Below are positions 1 through 8,355 of a stretch of 29,881 nt of DNA, piece after piece. Source of the stretch: JAZDFH01 sp043808035 (GTDB taxonomy: Bacteria; Patescibacteriota; Minisyncoccia; UBA6257; Colwellbacteraceae). A program made the position numbers and the translations under genes. Location of the stretch: NCBI GenBank assembly GCA_043808035.1, contig JAZDFH010000050.1, positions 1 to 29,881 of the forward strand. Reading direction: 5' to 3'. How positions within the stretch are numbered: position 1 is the first letter of the stretch; each line of letters opens with the position of its first letter. The notes beneath the pieces are model-generated. The model was not told the origin of the DNA, searched no databases, and was given only the letters and a program-made list of their open reading frames with translations.

Positions 1-1098
1 GCACAATTCAATATTAGTTTTAACGCGCCATCATCTACTGGCAAATCCTATATTCCCCTTGAAATATCAAGGTTGTTTCCGAACGAAGATGTTATGAAAC
101 TTGGAAACTGTTCGCCAACTGCATTTTTTCACGAACAAGGAGATTATGACAAAGAAAACAATACTATTATTGTTGATCTATCTCGAAAAATAATAATCTT
201 TTTAGATCAACCACATAATTCGCTCTTGGAACGCTTGCGTTCTTTACTGTCGCATGATGAAAAAGAAATGCATTCAAAAATTACGGATAAAAATCAAAAA
301 GGTGGGAATCGAACAAAGACCGTAATTATTAAAGGATTTCCTTCTGTTATCTTTTGTAGCGCAGGGTTACGCATAGATGAACAAGAAGCAACCCGTTTTT
401 TATTGCTTTCTCCAGAAATAAATCAAGAAAAAATACAACAAGGAGTACAAACAACCATTCGGAAAGAAGCAGATAATGATAAATACGATTGTTGGTTGGA
501 AGAGCATCCCGAAAGACAATTATTGAAAGAACGAATTAAAGCAATTAAACAAGCAAATATACAAGAGATAAAAATAGATTTATACGATATTATCGAAAAG
601 CGATTTATATCCACAAGCAAAACACTTAAACCTCGTGACCAAAGAGATATTAAACATCTTATTGCAATTATAAAATCCTTCGCACTTTTGAACCTATGGT
701 GGAGAGAACAAAATGGATCAACAATTATCGCAAATAAATCCGATATAGAAACAGGATTTCAAATATGGGAATCCATTGCAACAAGCCAAGAATTAAATCT
801 TCCACCATATATCCATAATCTCTATTGGGAAATTATTGTTTCAGCATGCAAGGAACGAAATATTGATATTGAAAGCGAAATACGTATTGGTATTACACGT
901 CAAGATATACTTGATAAACATTACAAAGTATATGGACGAATGCTTGATAGTAATCAATTACGACAGCAAATACTTCCCATGCTTGAAACTACTGGGCTTA
1001 TTATCCAAGAACCAGATCCGAACGATAAAAGAAAGATACTTGTATTTCCTTCTTTACTTCACAAGTCGAAAAACAATAGTGAGAATAGTGTGGGGTAA
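1..1098 (+). CDS. P-loop ATPase / helicase-like protein of mobile element, 5' end outside window
   Basis: The frame is open from base 1, so the gene starts left of the window; the TTG at 73 is only an internal codon. A Walker A motif (APSSTGKS) is encoded at 25-48. A hydrophobic strand ending in acid follows at about 196-210 (KIIIFLDQP, Walker B-like). Further on comes a segment KGFPSVIFCSAG...DEQEATRFLLLSPE, which resembles the sensor region of ATPases that replicate or process mobile DNA. The C-terminal third is helical and ends in a likely winged-helix stretch (roughly 890-1065). I infer a replication or DNA-handling ATPase of the integrated element whose recombinase lies downstream on the same strand. 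The exact family is not recognised, and a primase/helicase or a virus-type ATPase are both possible. Confidence 0.7.
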   Translation, partial: AQFNISFNAPSSTGKSYIPLEISRLFPNEDVMKLGNCSPTAFFHEQGDYDKENNTIIVDLSRKIIIFLDQPHNSLLERLRSLLSHDEKEMHSKITDKNQKGGNRTKTVIIKGFPSVIFCSAGLRIDEQEATRFLLLSPEINQEKIQQGVQTTIRKEADNDKYDCWLEEHPERQLLKERIKAIKQANIQEIKIDLYDIIEKRFISTSKTLKPRDQRDIKHLIAIIKSFALLNLWWREQNGSTIIANKSDIETGFQIWESIATSQELNLPPYIHNLYWEIIVSACKERNIDIESEIRIGITRQDILDKHYKVYGRMLDSNQLRQQILPMLETTGLIIQEPDPNDKRKILVFPSLLHKSKNNSENSVG

Positions 1099-1163
1099 AT
1101 TTTACAACATTATAAAAAAAGAAATAAAAAAACATGTATACAGAAAAACAATCAACAAAAAAT

Positions 1164-1427
1164 ATGGAACACTGTCCTCATTTTAAATCCTGTTCCCAGA
1201 ACTTTTGTCCGTTGGATTTGAAGCTTCAAGAAAGGAGTGGAAGCACGCAAGATAAATGTCGCTGGATGCGAGAGGCACGCAAGACAAAAATCAAAGGTAA
1301 GGAATTTATATCAGGTGGCAAGGTTATGCCGAATGCTACCTTAAAATACGTCATTAAACGCAATATGAGCACACTCAACGAGGCATCACAAAAGCAATGG
1401 AAACGAATACATGAAGAAAACAATTAA
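1164..1427 (+). CDS. Small Cys-rich hypothetical protein
   Basis: An 87-residue protein if read from the ATG at 1164; an in-frame ATG at 1134 would add ten poor-quality residues. The N-terminus carries four cysteines (CPHFKSC, then FCPLDL, then KCRWM), a pattern that could bind zinc or a metal cluster, followed by a basic stretch (REARKTKIKGKEF). No signal peptide or membrane segment is visible. It lies between the P-loop ATPase and another Cys-containing hypothetical gene on the same strand, so I take it as cargo or an accessory protein of the element. Function unknown; a small zinc-ribbon nucleic-acid-binding protein is a guess only. Confidence 0.6.
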   Translation: MEHCPHFKSCSQNFCPLDLKLQERSGSTQDKCRWMREARKTKIKGKEFISGGKVMPNATLKYVIKRNMSTLNEASQKQWKRIHEENN

Positions 1428-1485
1428 AACAGTCGAAAAACGGTCTATCTCTATTAATTTAGGTTATTGGAGATAAAAAATCATT

Positions 1486-2121
1486 ATGCCGAGATATTGG
1501 TACCCGGGAGCACGAGACACAACGAGTAATAGAAAAAAGATTAATATATTCCGATTAAATAGTTTTGGAGTGCTTCAGGATAACTCATTCGGAAACTATA
1601 CACTTATTTGGTCTAGACGTGGAAAAGAATACGCAAAAATCAACTATCAGATAAATACAACGACAGAATGTAGCAGACCGCACATTAAACTAATGTACCA
1701 ATCTAAAACACACGAAGAAACTGAGTGGAGAGATATAGTATACGATGTTCCACTAGTAAAAGTTCCGTGCTATTTCGGTAGATTTCGGTGGTACTTCATT
1801 TGTCCGCTTAGCAAGAACGGTATCCCGTGTAGTAGACGTGTTGCGATCCTGTATTCTGTCGGTGACTATTTCGGATGCAGATACTGTGCAGATTTATCGT
1901 ATGAGAGTTGTAACGAGAGTAAACGGTTCCGCGTGTATCCGTTTGATGTAATTACCAGTTGTGATAAAGCTGACAAGCTATACCAAACAATTAAAAAGAA
2001 ACACTACCAAGGAAAACCAACCAGAAAATATAAACGCTACTTAAAATTTAATCCGTATACCTATGAAGAAATGGAGCATGCACTACAAATATTTAGCAAA
2101 ACACTACACGGAGAAAAGTAG
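1486..2121 (+). CDS. Hypothetical protein with zinc-ribbon-like C-terminal half
   Basis: A 211-residue protein with a GGAG ribosome-binding site at 1469-1472 that supports the ATG at 1486. The N-terminal half is beta-rich (repeated Trp/Tyr/Arg strands such as YTLIWSRRGKEYAKI). The central part reads WYFICPLSKNGIPCSRRV...YFGCRYCADLSYESC, so cysteine pairs are spaced like a zinc ribbon. The C-terminus is helical and basic (KKHYQGKPTRKYKRYLKF). Proteins of this general shape occur as uncharacterised proteins in many bacteria (from memory, not checked). Placement inside the element suggests an accessory DNA-binding role. No catalytic motif was recognised. Confidence 0.7.
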   Translation: MPRYWYPGARDTTSNRKKINIFRLNSFGVLQDNSFGNYTLIWSRRGKEYAKINYQINTTTECSRPHIKLMYQSKTHEETEWRDIVYDVPLVKVPCYFGRFRWYFICPLSKNGIPCSRRVAILYSVGDYFGCRYCADLSYESCNESKRFRVYPFDVITSCDKADKLYQTIKKKHYQGKPTRKYKRYLKFNPYTYEEMEHALQIFSKTLHGEK

Positions 2122-2168
2122 AAAATAAATATAATAAAAGGTCGAAATAATTTACAAGATACAGTATA

Positions 2169-2438
2169 ATGAAAGCACTACACAAAAGTTCATATATTGA
2201 TACCCGCGAGTTTGAACTTAACGAGGGGCAACGTGGACTTTTGTGTAGTAACAAGGTGTCAATGCGTTGTCCCTCATTGGGCTCAAACTCTTTTTTGTTT
2301 TCACAGGAAACATGTAATGCACTCGAAGAGCTTGGAAACGCATTAAAACATATCCATAAAAGAATGATTTCCGAAGGGTACGAAATCATAGATGGAAACA
2401 TACGCAAAAGAAAACAACATGAAAAAATCCACGCATAA
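2169..2438 (+). CDS. Small hypothetical protein preceding the recombinase
   Basis: An 89-residue ORF whose first half (about residues 3-41) is encoded by the interleaved complementary repeat at 2177-2290. The second half is ordinary helical protein (NALEELGNALKHIHKRMISEGYEIIDGNI). Its stop overlaps the probable recombinase start by 20 bases, which suggests translational coupling. The real start may lie inside or after the repeat, because codons there are constrained by the repeat rather than by protein function. It could be a small recombinase accessory factor (directionality factor-like), but that is inference from position only. Confidence 0.45.
   Translation: MKALHKSSYIDTREFELNEGQRGLLCSNKVSMRCPSLGSNSFLFSQETCNALEELGNALKHIHKRMISEGYEIIDGNIRKRKQHEKIHA
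2177..2290 (+). repeat. Interleaved complementary repeat A-B-C-A'-B'-C'
   Basis: Three segments are followed, in the same order, by their reverse complements. A 2177-2191 pairs with A' 2235-2249 (one G-U). B 2196-2204 pairs with B' 2255-2263 (one G-U). C 2208-2233 pairs with C' 2265-2290 (21 of 26 identical; as plus-strand RNA three of the five mismatches become G-U). The offsets are nearly equal (58, 59 and 57 bases). All three pairings are non-nested, so they cannot form one simple hairpin. Both DNA strands also encode similar peptides here (EFELNEGQR / EFEPNEGQR). Confidence 0.85.
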
Positions 2439-4140
2439 AATTGAACAGAATATCTTAACTAATATTAAAAGCGGAAAGTATAGTAATTGTTACTTGATAT
2501 ATAACAGAAAAAGTACAGACGAAACGGATAACCAAAAAAATTCTATTTCATATCAAAAATCTGAAAATACTCGTTTTGCATATAAGGAAAAACTTCCGAT
2601 TGCACCTATTGAACTAAAAGGATTTTGTATTGATGGCATTATTTCAGAAAGACATTCAGGGTTTAAAAGCAATAACGAGTTAATAGTTACTGATGATGGA
2701 ATGGTTCAATATCATATTGATAGACCAAAATTTCAAAAATTAATTCAATTTATCAGTGAAGGATATTTTAAAGGAATTATTTGTTTATGTTGGGATCGTA
2801 TAAGTAGAAATAAAGGAGATAATACAATCATTAGAAAATTGATGAGTAGTAATATGGATGTTCATTTTGTATATGCACACTATGATAAATCAAGCGCTGG
2901 TGCTTTGCATATGGATATCGATGGCATGTTTTCAGAACACCATTCAAGAGTAACGAGTGAAAAAGTATCATTGACTACAAAAAACTCCCGCGCGAAAGGA
3001 TGGTGTACTTATAAAGCCCCAATTGGTTATTTAAATACTGGTAGTATGGAAAATAAACCTCACGATCCAGAAAGAGCGCCTATTATTGAAGAAATGTATA
3101 AACTTTATATAACTGGTGAGTGGAGTCTTTCGGATTTAACCAAATATGCTAATGAACAAGGAATGACTACTGTCCCGATGAGACGAAGAAGAACAAAAGA
3201 AGAAATGCTTGCTGAAGAAAATGAAATACAAGAAATACTACAAGTTTCACGACCAATTACAGTAAATTTAGTAAGTAGAATACTAAGCAACCCTTTTTAT
3301 ACAGGAAAGATATTAAATAGTGATGGAAAATATATTGATAGTTCAAGTCATAAAGCGATTGTATCTCAAGAATTATTTGACCAAGTTCAAATAGTGCTTA
3401 AAAAGAAAAAAGTAAGCATACACTACACTAATAAACTTGATTTACCATTACGAGGTTTAATTCGATGTACGCACTGTAATCGTGTATATACTCCATATAT
3501 AAAAAAAGGAATACAATACTTTAATTCACGATGTAAAAAAGATTGTCCAAACACATTTAAAAACTTTAATTTTGATTATATTGATAAAAAAGTTAGCGAA
3601 CTTATTTCTAACCTTTATTTTACTGATGATGAATTTGCGGAAATGAATGCACAGATTGGAACAGATGTTGCAGTATTGGAAGTAAAACGAAATAAACAAC
3701 TAGCACAACTTGAACGAAAAAAGAAAAAGATACGCGAAGACCTTGCGTATATTCGTTCAAATAAATTATCACTATTAAAAACAGGGGTATATTCACCTGA
3801 AAATCTCTTAGAAGAAGAAACCAAGTTAAATGATAATCTTGTATTACTGCAACAAGAAGAACAGGTATCTGATGAAGTAATGCATGAAACTATGAAAGAT
3901 ATAATAAAACTTTCAGAACTTATTAAAAACGTAGCTCCATATTACAATTTCGGCAATCCAAACGAAAAAGAGAAAATAATACGAATTATTTTTTCAGAAC
4001 TTACGATTTGCGAAAACTCCTTTGATTATCAATGCAAAAGAGGCTTCAAAGCATTTTCTGCACGTTTTGGTGCTGTTGGTGACCCCACGGGGAATCGAAC
4101 CCCGATTTGCAGGATGAGAACCTGCTGTCCTAACCGTTAG
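2419..4140 (+). CDS. Large serine recombinase (integrase/resolvase family)
   Basis: About 573 residues from the ATG at 2419; an upstream in-frame ATG at 2392 would add nine residues. The N-terminal resolvase domain has the catalytic serine in YNRKSTDE and continues through ICLCWDRISRNKGDN. A recombinase domain follows (GWCTYKAPIGYLNTGS...). A zinc-ribbon region (LRGLIRCTHCNRVY...CKKDCPN) and a basic coiled coil (about 3680-3880) come next. This is the layout of large serine integrases that insert and excise elements at att sites. The last ~20 codons run antisense through tRNA-Glu (GDPTGNRTPIC...), so the C-terminal tail is a by-product of integration at the tRNA 3' end, or the gene includes the att core. 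It faces the opposite way to all host genes to its right. Confidence 0.93.
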   Translation: MKKSTHKIEQNILTNIKSGKYSNCYLIYNRKSTDETDNQKNSISYQKSENTRFAYKEKLPIAPIELKGFCIDGIISERHSGFKSNNELIVTDDGMVQYHIDRPKFQKLIQFISEGYFKGIICLCWDRISRNKGDNTIIRKLMSSNMDVHFVYAHYDKSSAGALHMDIDGMFSEHHSRVTSEKVSLTTKNSRAKGWCTYKAPIGYLNTGSMENKPHDPERAPIIEEMYKLYITGEWSLSDLTKYANEQGMTTVPMRRRRTKEEMLAEENEIQEILQVSRPITVNLVSRILSNPFYTGKILNSDGKYIDSSSHKAIVSQELFDQVQIVLKKKKVSIHYTNKLDLPLRGLIRCTHCNRVYTPYIKKGIQYFNSRCKKDCPNTFKNFNFDYIDKKVSELISNLYFTDDEFAEMNAQIGTDVAVLEVKRNKQLAQLERKKKKIREDLAYIRSNKLSLLKTGVYSPENLLEEETKLNDNLVLLQQEEQVSDEVMHETMKDIIKLSELIKNVAPYYNFGNPNEKEKIIRIIFSELTICENSFDYQCKRGFKAFSARFGAVGDPTGNRTPICRMRTCCPNR

Positions 4141-4151
4141 ACGATAAGGCC
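4077..4151 (-). tRNA. tRNA-Glu (CTC), with encoded CCA
   Basis: The reverse complement folds as a full cloverleaf: acceptor GGCCTTA / TGGGGTC with G-U pairs, a D arm, an anticodon loop TTCTCAT giving anticodon CTC (Glu, GAG codons), a T arm with loop TTCGATT, discriminator A at 4080 and CCA at 4079-4077. The tRNA 3' end faces the mobile element, and the recombinase reading frame ends inside it at 4140. It is therefore the likely attachment site, with the 3' part of the tRNA, including CCA, rebuilt by the element. Confidence 0.95.
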
Positions 4152-4196
4152 TTACAATATTTCAATTCGTGAAATATCCGCAATCAATTGTATTCG

Positions 4197-4232
4197 AAAA
4201 AAACAATGGCGGCAACTTGCGTTATCTTGCCG
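4197..4232 (-). terminator. Possible intrinsic terminator after murF
   Basis: On the minus strand a CGGCAA...TTGCCG stem (4232-4227 with 4215-4210) is followed after a short spacer by seven T (4203-4197). It sits 15 bases past the murF stop and upstream of tRNA-Glu. The gap between stem and T tract makes it weak. Confidence 0.45.
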
Positions 4233-4246
4233 TTATAAAAGTTACT

Positions 4247-5533
4247 TCAACTCGAAATCCACTTCCCATATTGTCGAACCAATAATTCAGGGGCTCTTTC
4301 AGGTTCTTTCATAATCCCACGGACAATTTTTTCCATCCTCATACTTTGAGACCCTTTCACTAAAATTAAATCACCCTTTTGTAACAATGCCGTAATTTTC
4401 TCTATTGCCTCATCAGACGTTTTGCATTTGATAATCATATCTTCTTTAAGCCCCGCCTTCCGTGCTCCCTCTCCAATCAAACGTCCTTTTCCACCAACCG
4501 TTACCAAAATATCAACAATCTTCCCAACTTTTTTACCGATATCTTCATGCGCATACGTACTATATTTCCCCAATTCCGCCATATCACCTAAAATTGTAAT
4601 TTTTCTTGTCGCCGAGATACTTTCCAAAACGTCCAATGCTGCGCCCATAGAGAGCGGTGCTGCGTTATACGTATCGTCGATAATAAATGTATCATCTCTC
4701 CCTTGAACAAGACTCATCCGACCAGGTTCACCGACATAAAAAGATAGTGCTTCTGAAATTTTTACCAAATTCACCCCTTTCATCAAACCGACACACGCTG
4801 CAGCTGCTGCCGCATAAGCATGCGCATATCCGAAAATACCATCAATCTTTACCGGCACAAAACTACCGTTTGCTTCAAGCTTAAAAGAAATGCCTTTCGG
4901 TCTCCCATTTTCGCTTCTATTTTCAAAATTAACAATCTTAACATCGGCTGATTCAGTAAATCCGAATGTCATGATACGTGCTCTTGTTTTTCCCTTCATC
5001 TCAACAACCAAGAGGTCATCTTCATTTAAAACTGCCGCATCATTCACCCGCAGGCCTTGAACAAGTTTCCCTTTTTCTCGTGCAACTCCTTCCGATCCTT
5101 CATAAAATTCAATATGAACAGGTATCTTTCCAACTGCCGTGATAACAGAAATATTCGGACGGACAATCGTCAACAAATATGCTATATCCCCCGGTCGATC
5201 AGCGCCGTATTCGAGTATAAGCACATCCGGATATTCCTGACGCACCATAAGCTGCCACACAGCGGAAAAAATCACTTTCACCCAAAACAAACTGCCACCG
5301 GATTTTTGATAATCTCCCAAAATTGCAAGCGGCAAACCAAGCTCATTATTCAAATTTCCACCTGCCATACGCACATTGCCGTTTTGCTTAAGAATTTGAT
5401 AAATTGCCGATTTCGTCGATGTCTTCCCAACACTCCCTGTTATACCAACAATCCATGGATTATATTTTTTAATCGTCAAACGAGCTAACGTCCTTAAAAT
5501 CTTTCGTAATTGTTTAAGTAAAATTTCTTTCAT
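4247..5533 (-). CDS. murF: MurF-type Mur ligase (UDP-MurNAc-tripeptide:D-Ala-D-Ala ligase)
   Basis: Adds D-Ala-D-Ala to the UDP-MurNAc peptide, the last cytoplasmic step of peptidoglycan precursor synthesis. ATP-binding motif GITGSVGKTS is at residues 30-39, followed by NNELGLPLAIL, EYGADRPGDIAYL, the HIEFYEGSEGVAREKGKL carbamylated-lysine region, the DDTYNAAPLSM motif of MurF, GDMAELGKYS and a C-terminal VKGSQSMRME. In typical MurF the P-loop lies near residue 100-110 after a substrate-binding domain. Here it starts at residue 30 after a short basic/hydrophobic helix, so domain 1 is missing. The gene lies four bases after ftsI and ends the cluster. The stop codon is TGA. Confidence 0.9.
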   Translation of the reverse strand: MKEILLKQLRKILRTLARLTIKKYNPWIVGITGSVGKTSTKSAIYQILKQNGNVRMAGGNLNNELGLPLAILGDYQKSGGSLFWVKVIFSAVWQLMVRQEYPDVLILEYGADRPGDIAYLLTIVRPNISVITAVGKIPVHIEFYEGSEGVAREKGKLVQGLRVNDAAVLNEDDLLVVEMKGKTRARIMTFGFTESADVKIVNFENRSENGRPKGISFKLEANGSFVPVKIDGIFGYAHAYAAAAAACVGLMKGVNLVKISEALSFYVGEPGRMSLVQGRDDTFIIDDTYNAAPLSMGAALDVLESISATRKITILGDMAELGKYSTYAHEDIGKKVGKIVDILVTVGGKGRLIGEGARKAGLKEDMIIKCKTSDEAIEKITALLQKGDLILVKGSQSMRMEKIVRGIMKEPERAPELLVRQYGKWISS

Positions 5534-5537
5534 ATCG

Positions 5538-7190
5538 TTACTTTATTACTCTATCGGGTGGAACATTGTAATAGTTTAAAACAAATTGCGCGAGATCTCG
5601 GAAAGCAGGAACAACCGTGAGTCCCGCAAGTGGTGCCCCTTCAGGTTTATCAAGCTTAACCAAAATAACAAAGCGAGCATCATACGCTGGGGCAAAACCA
5701 ACATACGTATTAATCACATCATTGCCATACCCTCCCTTTCGAAAATCCGGGACCTGTGCGGTTCCTGTTTTTCCCGCGACCGTATACCCACCGATATGCG
5801 CAACATATGCCTTATCAACAGCGGATACCAACATATCCGTCACTTCACGAGCCGCCTTCTCGGAAATCACCCTACGAACAACTTTCGGTGTCGTTCCTTG
5901 TGTGATATACGGCTCCATCAACGTTCCTCCATTTGCAACAGCGGACAACGCGGTAATAAGACGAATAGGAGTAATCGAGATACCTTGCCCGAAACTTGCC
6001 GTCGCAAAATTAATATCACGCGGATCATTCTCAAGCGGAGACAGACTTCCTGTAACCTCTCCGGGCAAATCAATATTGGTTTTTTCTTTACATCCGAATT
6101 TCACAACATAGTCATAAAATGCACGATGACCTAATTGTCGTTCACAAAAAACCGCTCCTGTATTCAAAGATTTTTCCAATGTCACACCAACCGCCACACG
6201 CCCATGAGATTGCAAATCCCAGTTATGAATTGTTTCTCCGTTTAACACAACAGCTCCCGTATCAACAAACATCGTCTGTGGAGTAATCACTCCTGCGTCC
6301 AAGGCGGATACAACAGTAAGAACTTTAAAAATAGAGCCGGGTTCATATACCGCCTGAACAGCCGGATTTAAAAATGCTTCCATCGACGAAGATCCATAGT
6401 CATTCGGATCAAACGTAGGAGAATTGGCAATCGCAAGAATTTCACCTGTTTTCGGGTTTTGCACGATTATCGTTCCCCCTGTCGCACGAAAATCACCAAC
6501 CAATTTCGCTAAAATACGTTCAGCCTGCGACTGAATATTGTAATCAACGGTAAGAGCAATATCTTCGCCGTTGATAGGACCGACAACCGAATCGGCAACT
6601 TCACTTCCGATCATGCCGCTTAACTGCTCGTTTCGAAAATATTCCGTCCCATACTGTCCCTCCCATATTGGTTTCTCCATCGAAACAAAACCAACAGCAT
6701 GTGCGAGCATTGATCCCAACGGATAATATCGTGACGGCTCCTGTTCGATATAAACACCGGGTATAACTCCTGTCTTTACGACTTGTACCACCTCTTCAGA
6801 AGCTTTTTTAATCAACGGTTCGTATGGATCTTTTTCTTTACTAAGCGATTGCATCAATCTGCCTTTATCTACCCCTAACAATTCGCTTAATTGTTCCGCA
6901 ACCGCTTCAATTGTTGTTGTGCCCGCCATTTCCGCTTTAGCAATCTCTTCAGGAACTGCATAAACAAGAGGATATTCTTTTGTAATCGCGGCCGGTATCA
7001 TATTCCCCTCTTTATCGGTTATTGTAATAGAACCGCGATGAGGAACTAAAAAACCTCCCTGTTCACGAATAGACGCAGCTTTCGCTTGATAATAATTCCC
7101 TTGATTGAGCTGAATATCATACATATTCAATGCAAGCAAGGAATACGAAAGACCGATAATTGTAATTAATATACCGACACGAATGCCCAT
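5538..7190 (-). CDS. ftsI: Division-type penicillin-binding protein (FtsI/PBP2 transpeptidase)
   Basis: A class B PBP that cross-links septal or lateral peptidoglycan outside the membrane. One N-terminal membrane segment (residues 4-24) is followed by a PBP dimerisation domain (HRGSITITDKEGN near residue 51) and the transpeptidase domain. All three active-site motifs are present: SIFK at 286-289 with the nucleophile serine, SLN at 341-343 and KTGT at 474-477. The length of 550 residues is normal for the family, and no PASTA repeats are seen. The start overlaps the end of the ftsL-like gene by 25 bases, and murF follows after four bases. FtsI is favoured over an elongation PBP because of the mraZ-rsmH-ftsL context. 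Confidence 0.93.
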   Translation of the reverse strand: MGIRVGILITIIGLSYSLLALNMYDIQLNQGNYYQAKAASIREQGGFLVPHRGSITITDKEGNMIPAAITKEYPLVYAVPEEIAKAEMAGTTTIEAVAEQLSELLGVDKGRLMQSLSKEKDPYEPLIKKASEEVVQVVKTGVIPGVYIEQEPSRYYPLGSMLAHAVGFVSMEKPIWEGQYGTEYFRNEQLSGMIGSEVADSVVGPINGEDIALTVDYNIQSQAERILAKLVGDFRATGGTIIVQNPKTGEILAIANSPTFDPNDYGSSSMEAFLNPAVQAVYEPGSIFKVLTVVSALDAGVITPQTMFVDTGAVVLNGETIHNWDLQSHGRVAVGVTLEKSLNTGAVFCERQLGHRAFYDYVVKFGCKEKTNIDLPGEVTGSLSPLENDPRDINFATASFGQGISITPIRLITALSAVANGGTLMEPYITQGTTPKVVRRVISEKAAREVTDMLVSAVDKAYVAHIGGYTVAGKTGTAQVPDFRKGGYGNDVINTYVGFAPAYDARFVILVKLDKPEGAPLAGLTVVPAFRDLAQFVLNYYNVPPDRVIK

Positions 7191-7459
7191 TGTGGATTTT
7201 TATCTTGTACCAGCCCTTTTTTTTGCGCGATCACTTCCAAAGACGTTGCATCGGTTTGCTTATAGAGCAAACTTTTTAAATCAGCATTATGAACCTTTAT
7301 CTCCTCTATCTTTTTATCAAATGCATGAACATCGTGAGTAAGACCAACACACGCAACATACTTCGAAACACCCATCCATCCTCCAATGATAACTACACTG
7401 ACAAGACTTATTAAAAAATAAATTTTTTGTTTTGATTTTTTAGTGTTAAATGGTGTCAT
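7166..7459 (-). CDS. ftsL: FtsL-like small bitopic division protein
   Basis: 97 residues: a basic cytoplasmic N-terminus (NTKKSKQK), one membrane helix (about 13-35, IYFLISLVSVVIIGGWMGV), then a coiled-coil stretch (HAFDKKIEEIKVHNADLKSLL) and a short tail. This topology, the size, and the position between rsmH and ftsI match FtsL, which links FtsB/FtsQ to FtsWI at the septum. Sequence identity in this family is low, so position and topology carry the call. Its ATG overlaps the rsmH stop (ATGA), and its end overlaps the ftsI start, indicating tight coupling. Confidence 0.75.
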   Translation of the reverse strand: MTPFNTKKSKQKIYFLISLVSVVIIGGWMGVSKYVACVGLTHDVHAFDKKIEEIKVHNADLKSLLYKQTDATSLEVIAQKKGLVQDKNPQWAFVSVY

Positions 7460-8352
7460 AGTATTTGTATAGCACGTAATTTTGCAGATCGACTTCGTGG
7501 GTTTCCCCTCCGCTCAATAATTCCCGCTTGAATAGCTTTTTTGGTAATATGTATTGCTTTCCCTTCCGTAACTAATTGTTTGAACGCATGTTTTACTAAT
7601 CTGTCCTCAAGAGAATGAAAGGAAATAATAACGATAACCCCTCCCTTTTTGACAATACTATCCAACAACCGAAGTATCTCCGAAATATTTTCAAGTTCTT
7701 TATTTACAAAAATACGAAGTGCTTGAAAAACTTTCGTCGCGGGATGTATCTTGCCTCGCCGCCAAACCACCTCTTCGACAACACGAGCTAACTCACCCGA
7801 AGTAGTAATTGGATTCTTTCTCCGTGCAATAATAATATGTTTGGCAATCTTGCGAGCAAACCGTTCTTCTCCATAAGTACGGAAGATATCTTCAAGCGTA
7901 TCTTCATCATAACTATTGATGCAAAATGCCGCAGAAAGATCATTCCCATGAGTGTCATATCGCATATCCAACACTTCATCTCGTTGAAAAGAAAACCCTC
8001 GCCCCGACATGTCCATCTGTTCGGAGGAAAATCCAAAATCCAACAGTAATGCGTCAGCCAAAGACAAATTGTTCTTGTGTAAAATTTTCGGTAATTCGGT
8101 ATAACTCCCTTGCTGCCAAACAGCACGAAAATCTTTTTGATAAGAGACAGCCAGTCCTTCAAGACGTTCCTTTGTTTCTCGTAATAAAATACCATCCAGA
8201 TCAACACCAAGAAAAATTCCAGATGGGAACATACGTTCCATAATGGCTTCCGCATGACCACCCCCATCCAATGTCCCGTCGATACAAAACATGCCTGGCT
8301 TCGGATTAATTATTTCCAATACCGTATCTAAAAGAACAGGAACATGCTTCAT
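7456..8352 (-). CDS. rsmH: 16S rRNA (cytosine-1402-N4)-methyltransferase RsmH
   Basis: SAM-dependent N4 methylation of C1402 in the 16S rRNA P site (MraW). 298 residues, a normal length. The start MKHVPVLLDTVLEII and the SAM-binding motif IDGTLDGGGHA (24-34) are diagnostic. Further family motifs are LLLDFGFSSEQMD, GRGFSFQRDEVLDMRYD, TKVFQALRIFVNKEL and ISFHSLEDRLVKHAF. It lies four bases from mraZ and ends with TGA in an ATGA overlap with the ftsL-like gene, which shows that TGA works as a stop here. Confidence 0.97.
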   Translation of the reverse strand: MKHVPVLLDTVLEIINPKPGMFCIDGTLDGGGHAEAIMERMFPSGIFLGVDLDGILLRETKERLEGLAVSYQKDFRAVWQQGSYTELPKILHKNNLSLADALLLDFGFSSEQMDMSGRGFSFQRDEVLDMRYDTHGNDLSAAFCINSYDEDTLEDIFRTYGEERFARKIAKHIIIARRKNPITTSGELARVVEEVVWRRGKIHPATKVFQALRIFVNKELENISEILRLLDSIVKKGGVIVIISFHSLEDRLVKHAFKQLVTEGKAIHITKKAIQAGIIERRGNPRSRSAKLRAIQIL

Positions 8353-8355
8353 AGC

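Noticed and set aside
303..316. GGGAATCGAAC string resembling the tRNA-Glu T arm
   Set aside because: Only about ten bases match and it lies inside the ATPase gene; too short to be a second att site.
836..1186. 116-codon plus-strand ORF
   Set aside because: It overlaps the ATPase gene and the Cys-rich gene in another frame and has a low-complexity Lys/Ile composition; treated as a shadow.
2093..2407. 104-codon minus-strand ORF with EFEPNEGQR and CPSLSSNS
   Set aside because: It is the antisense reading of the interleaved repeat, which makes both strands encode similar peptides; the rest looks like non-coding translation.
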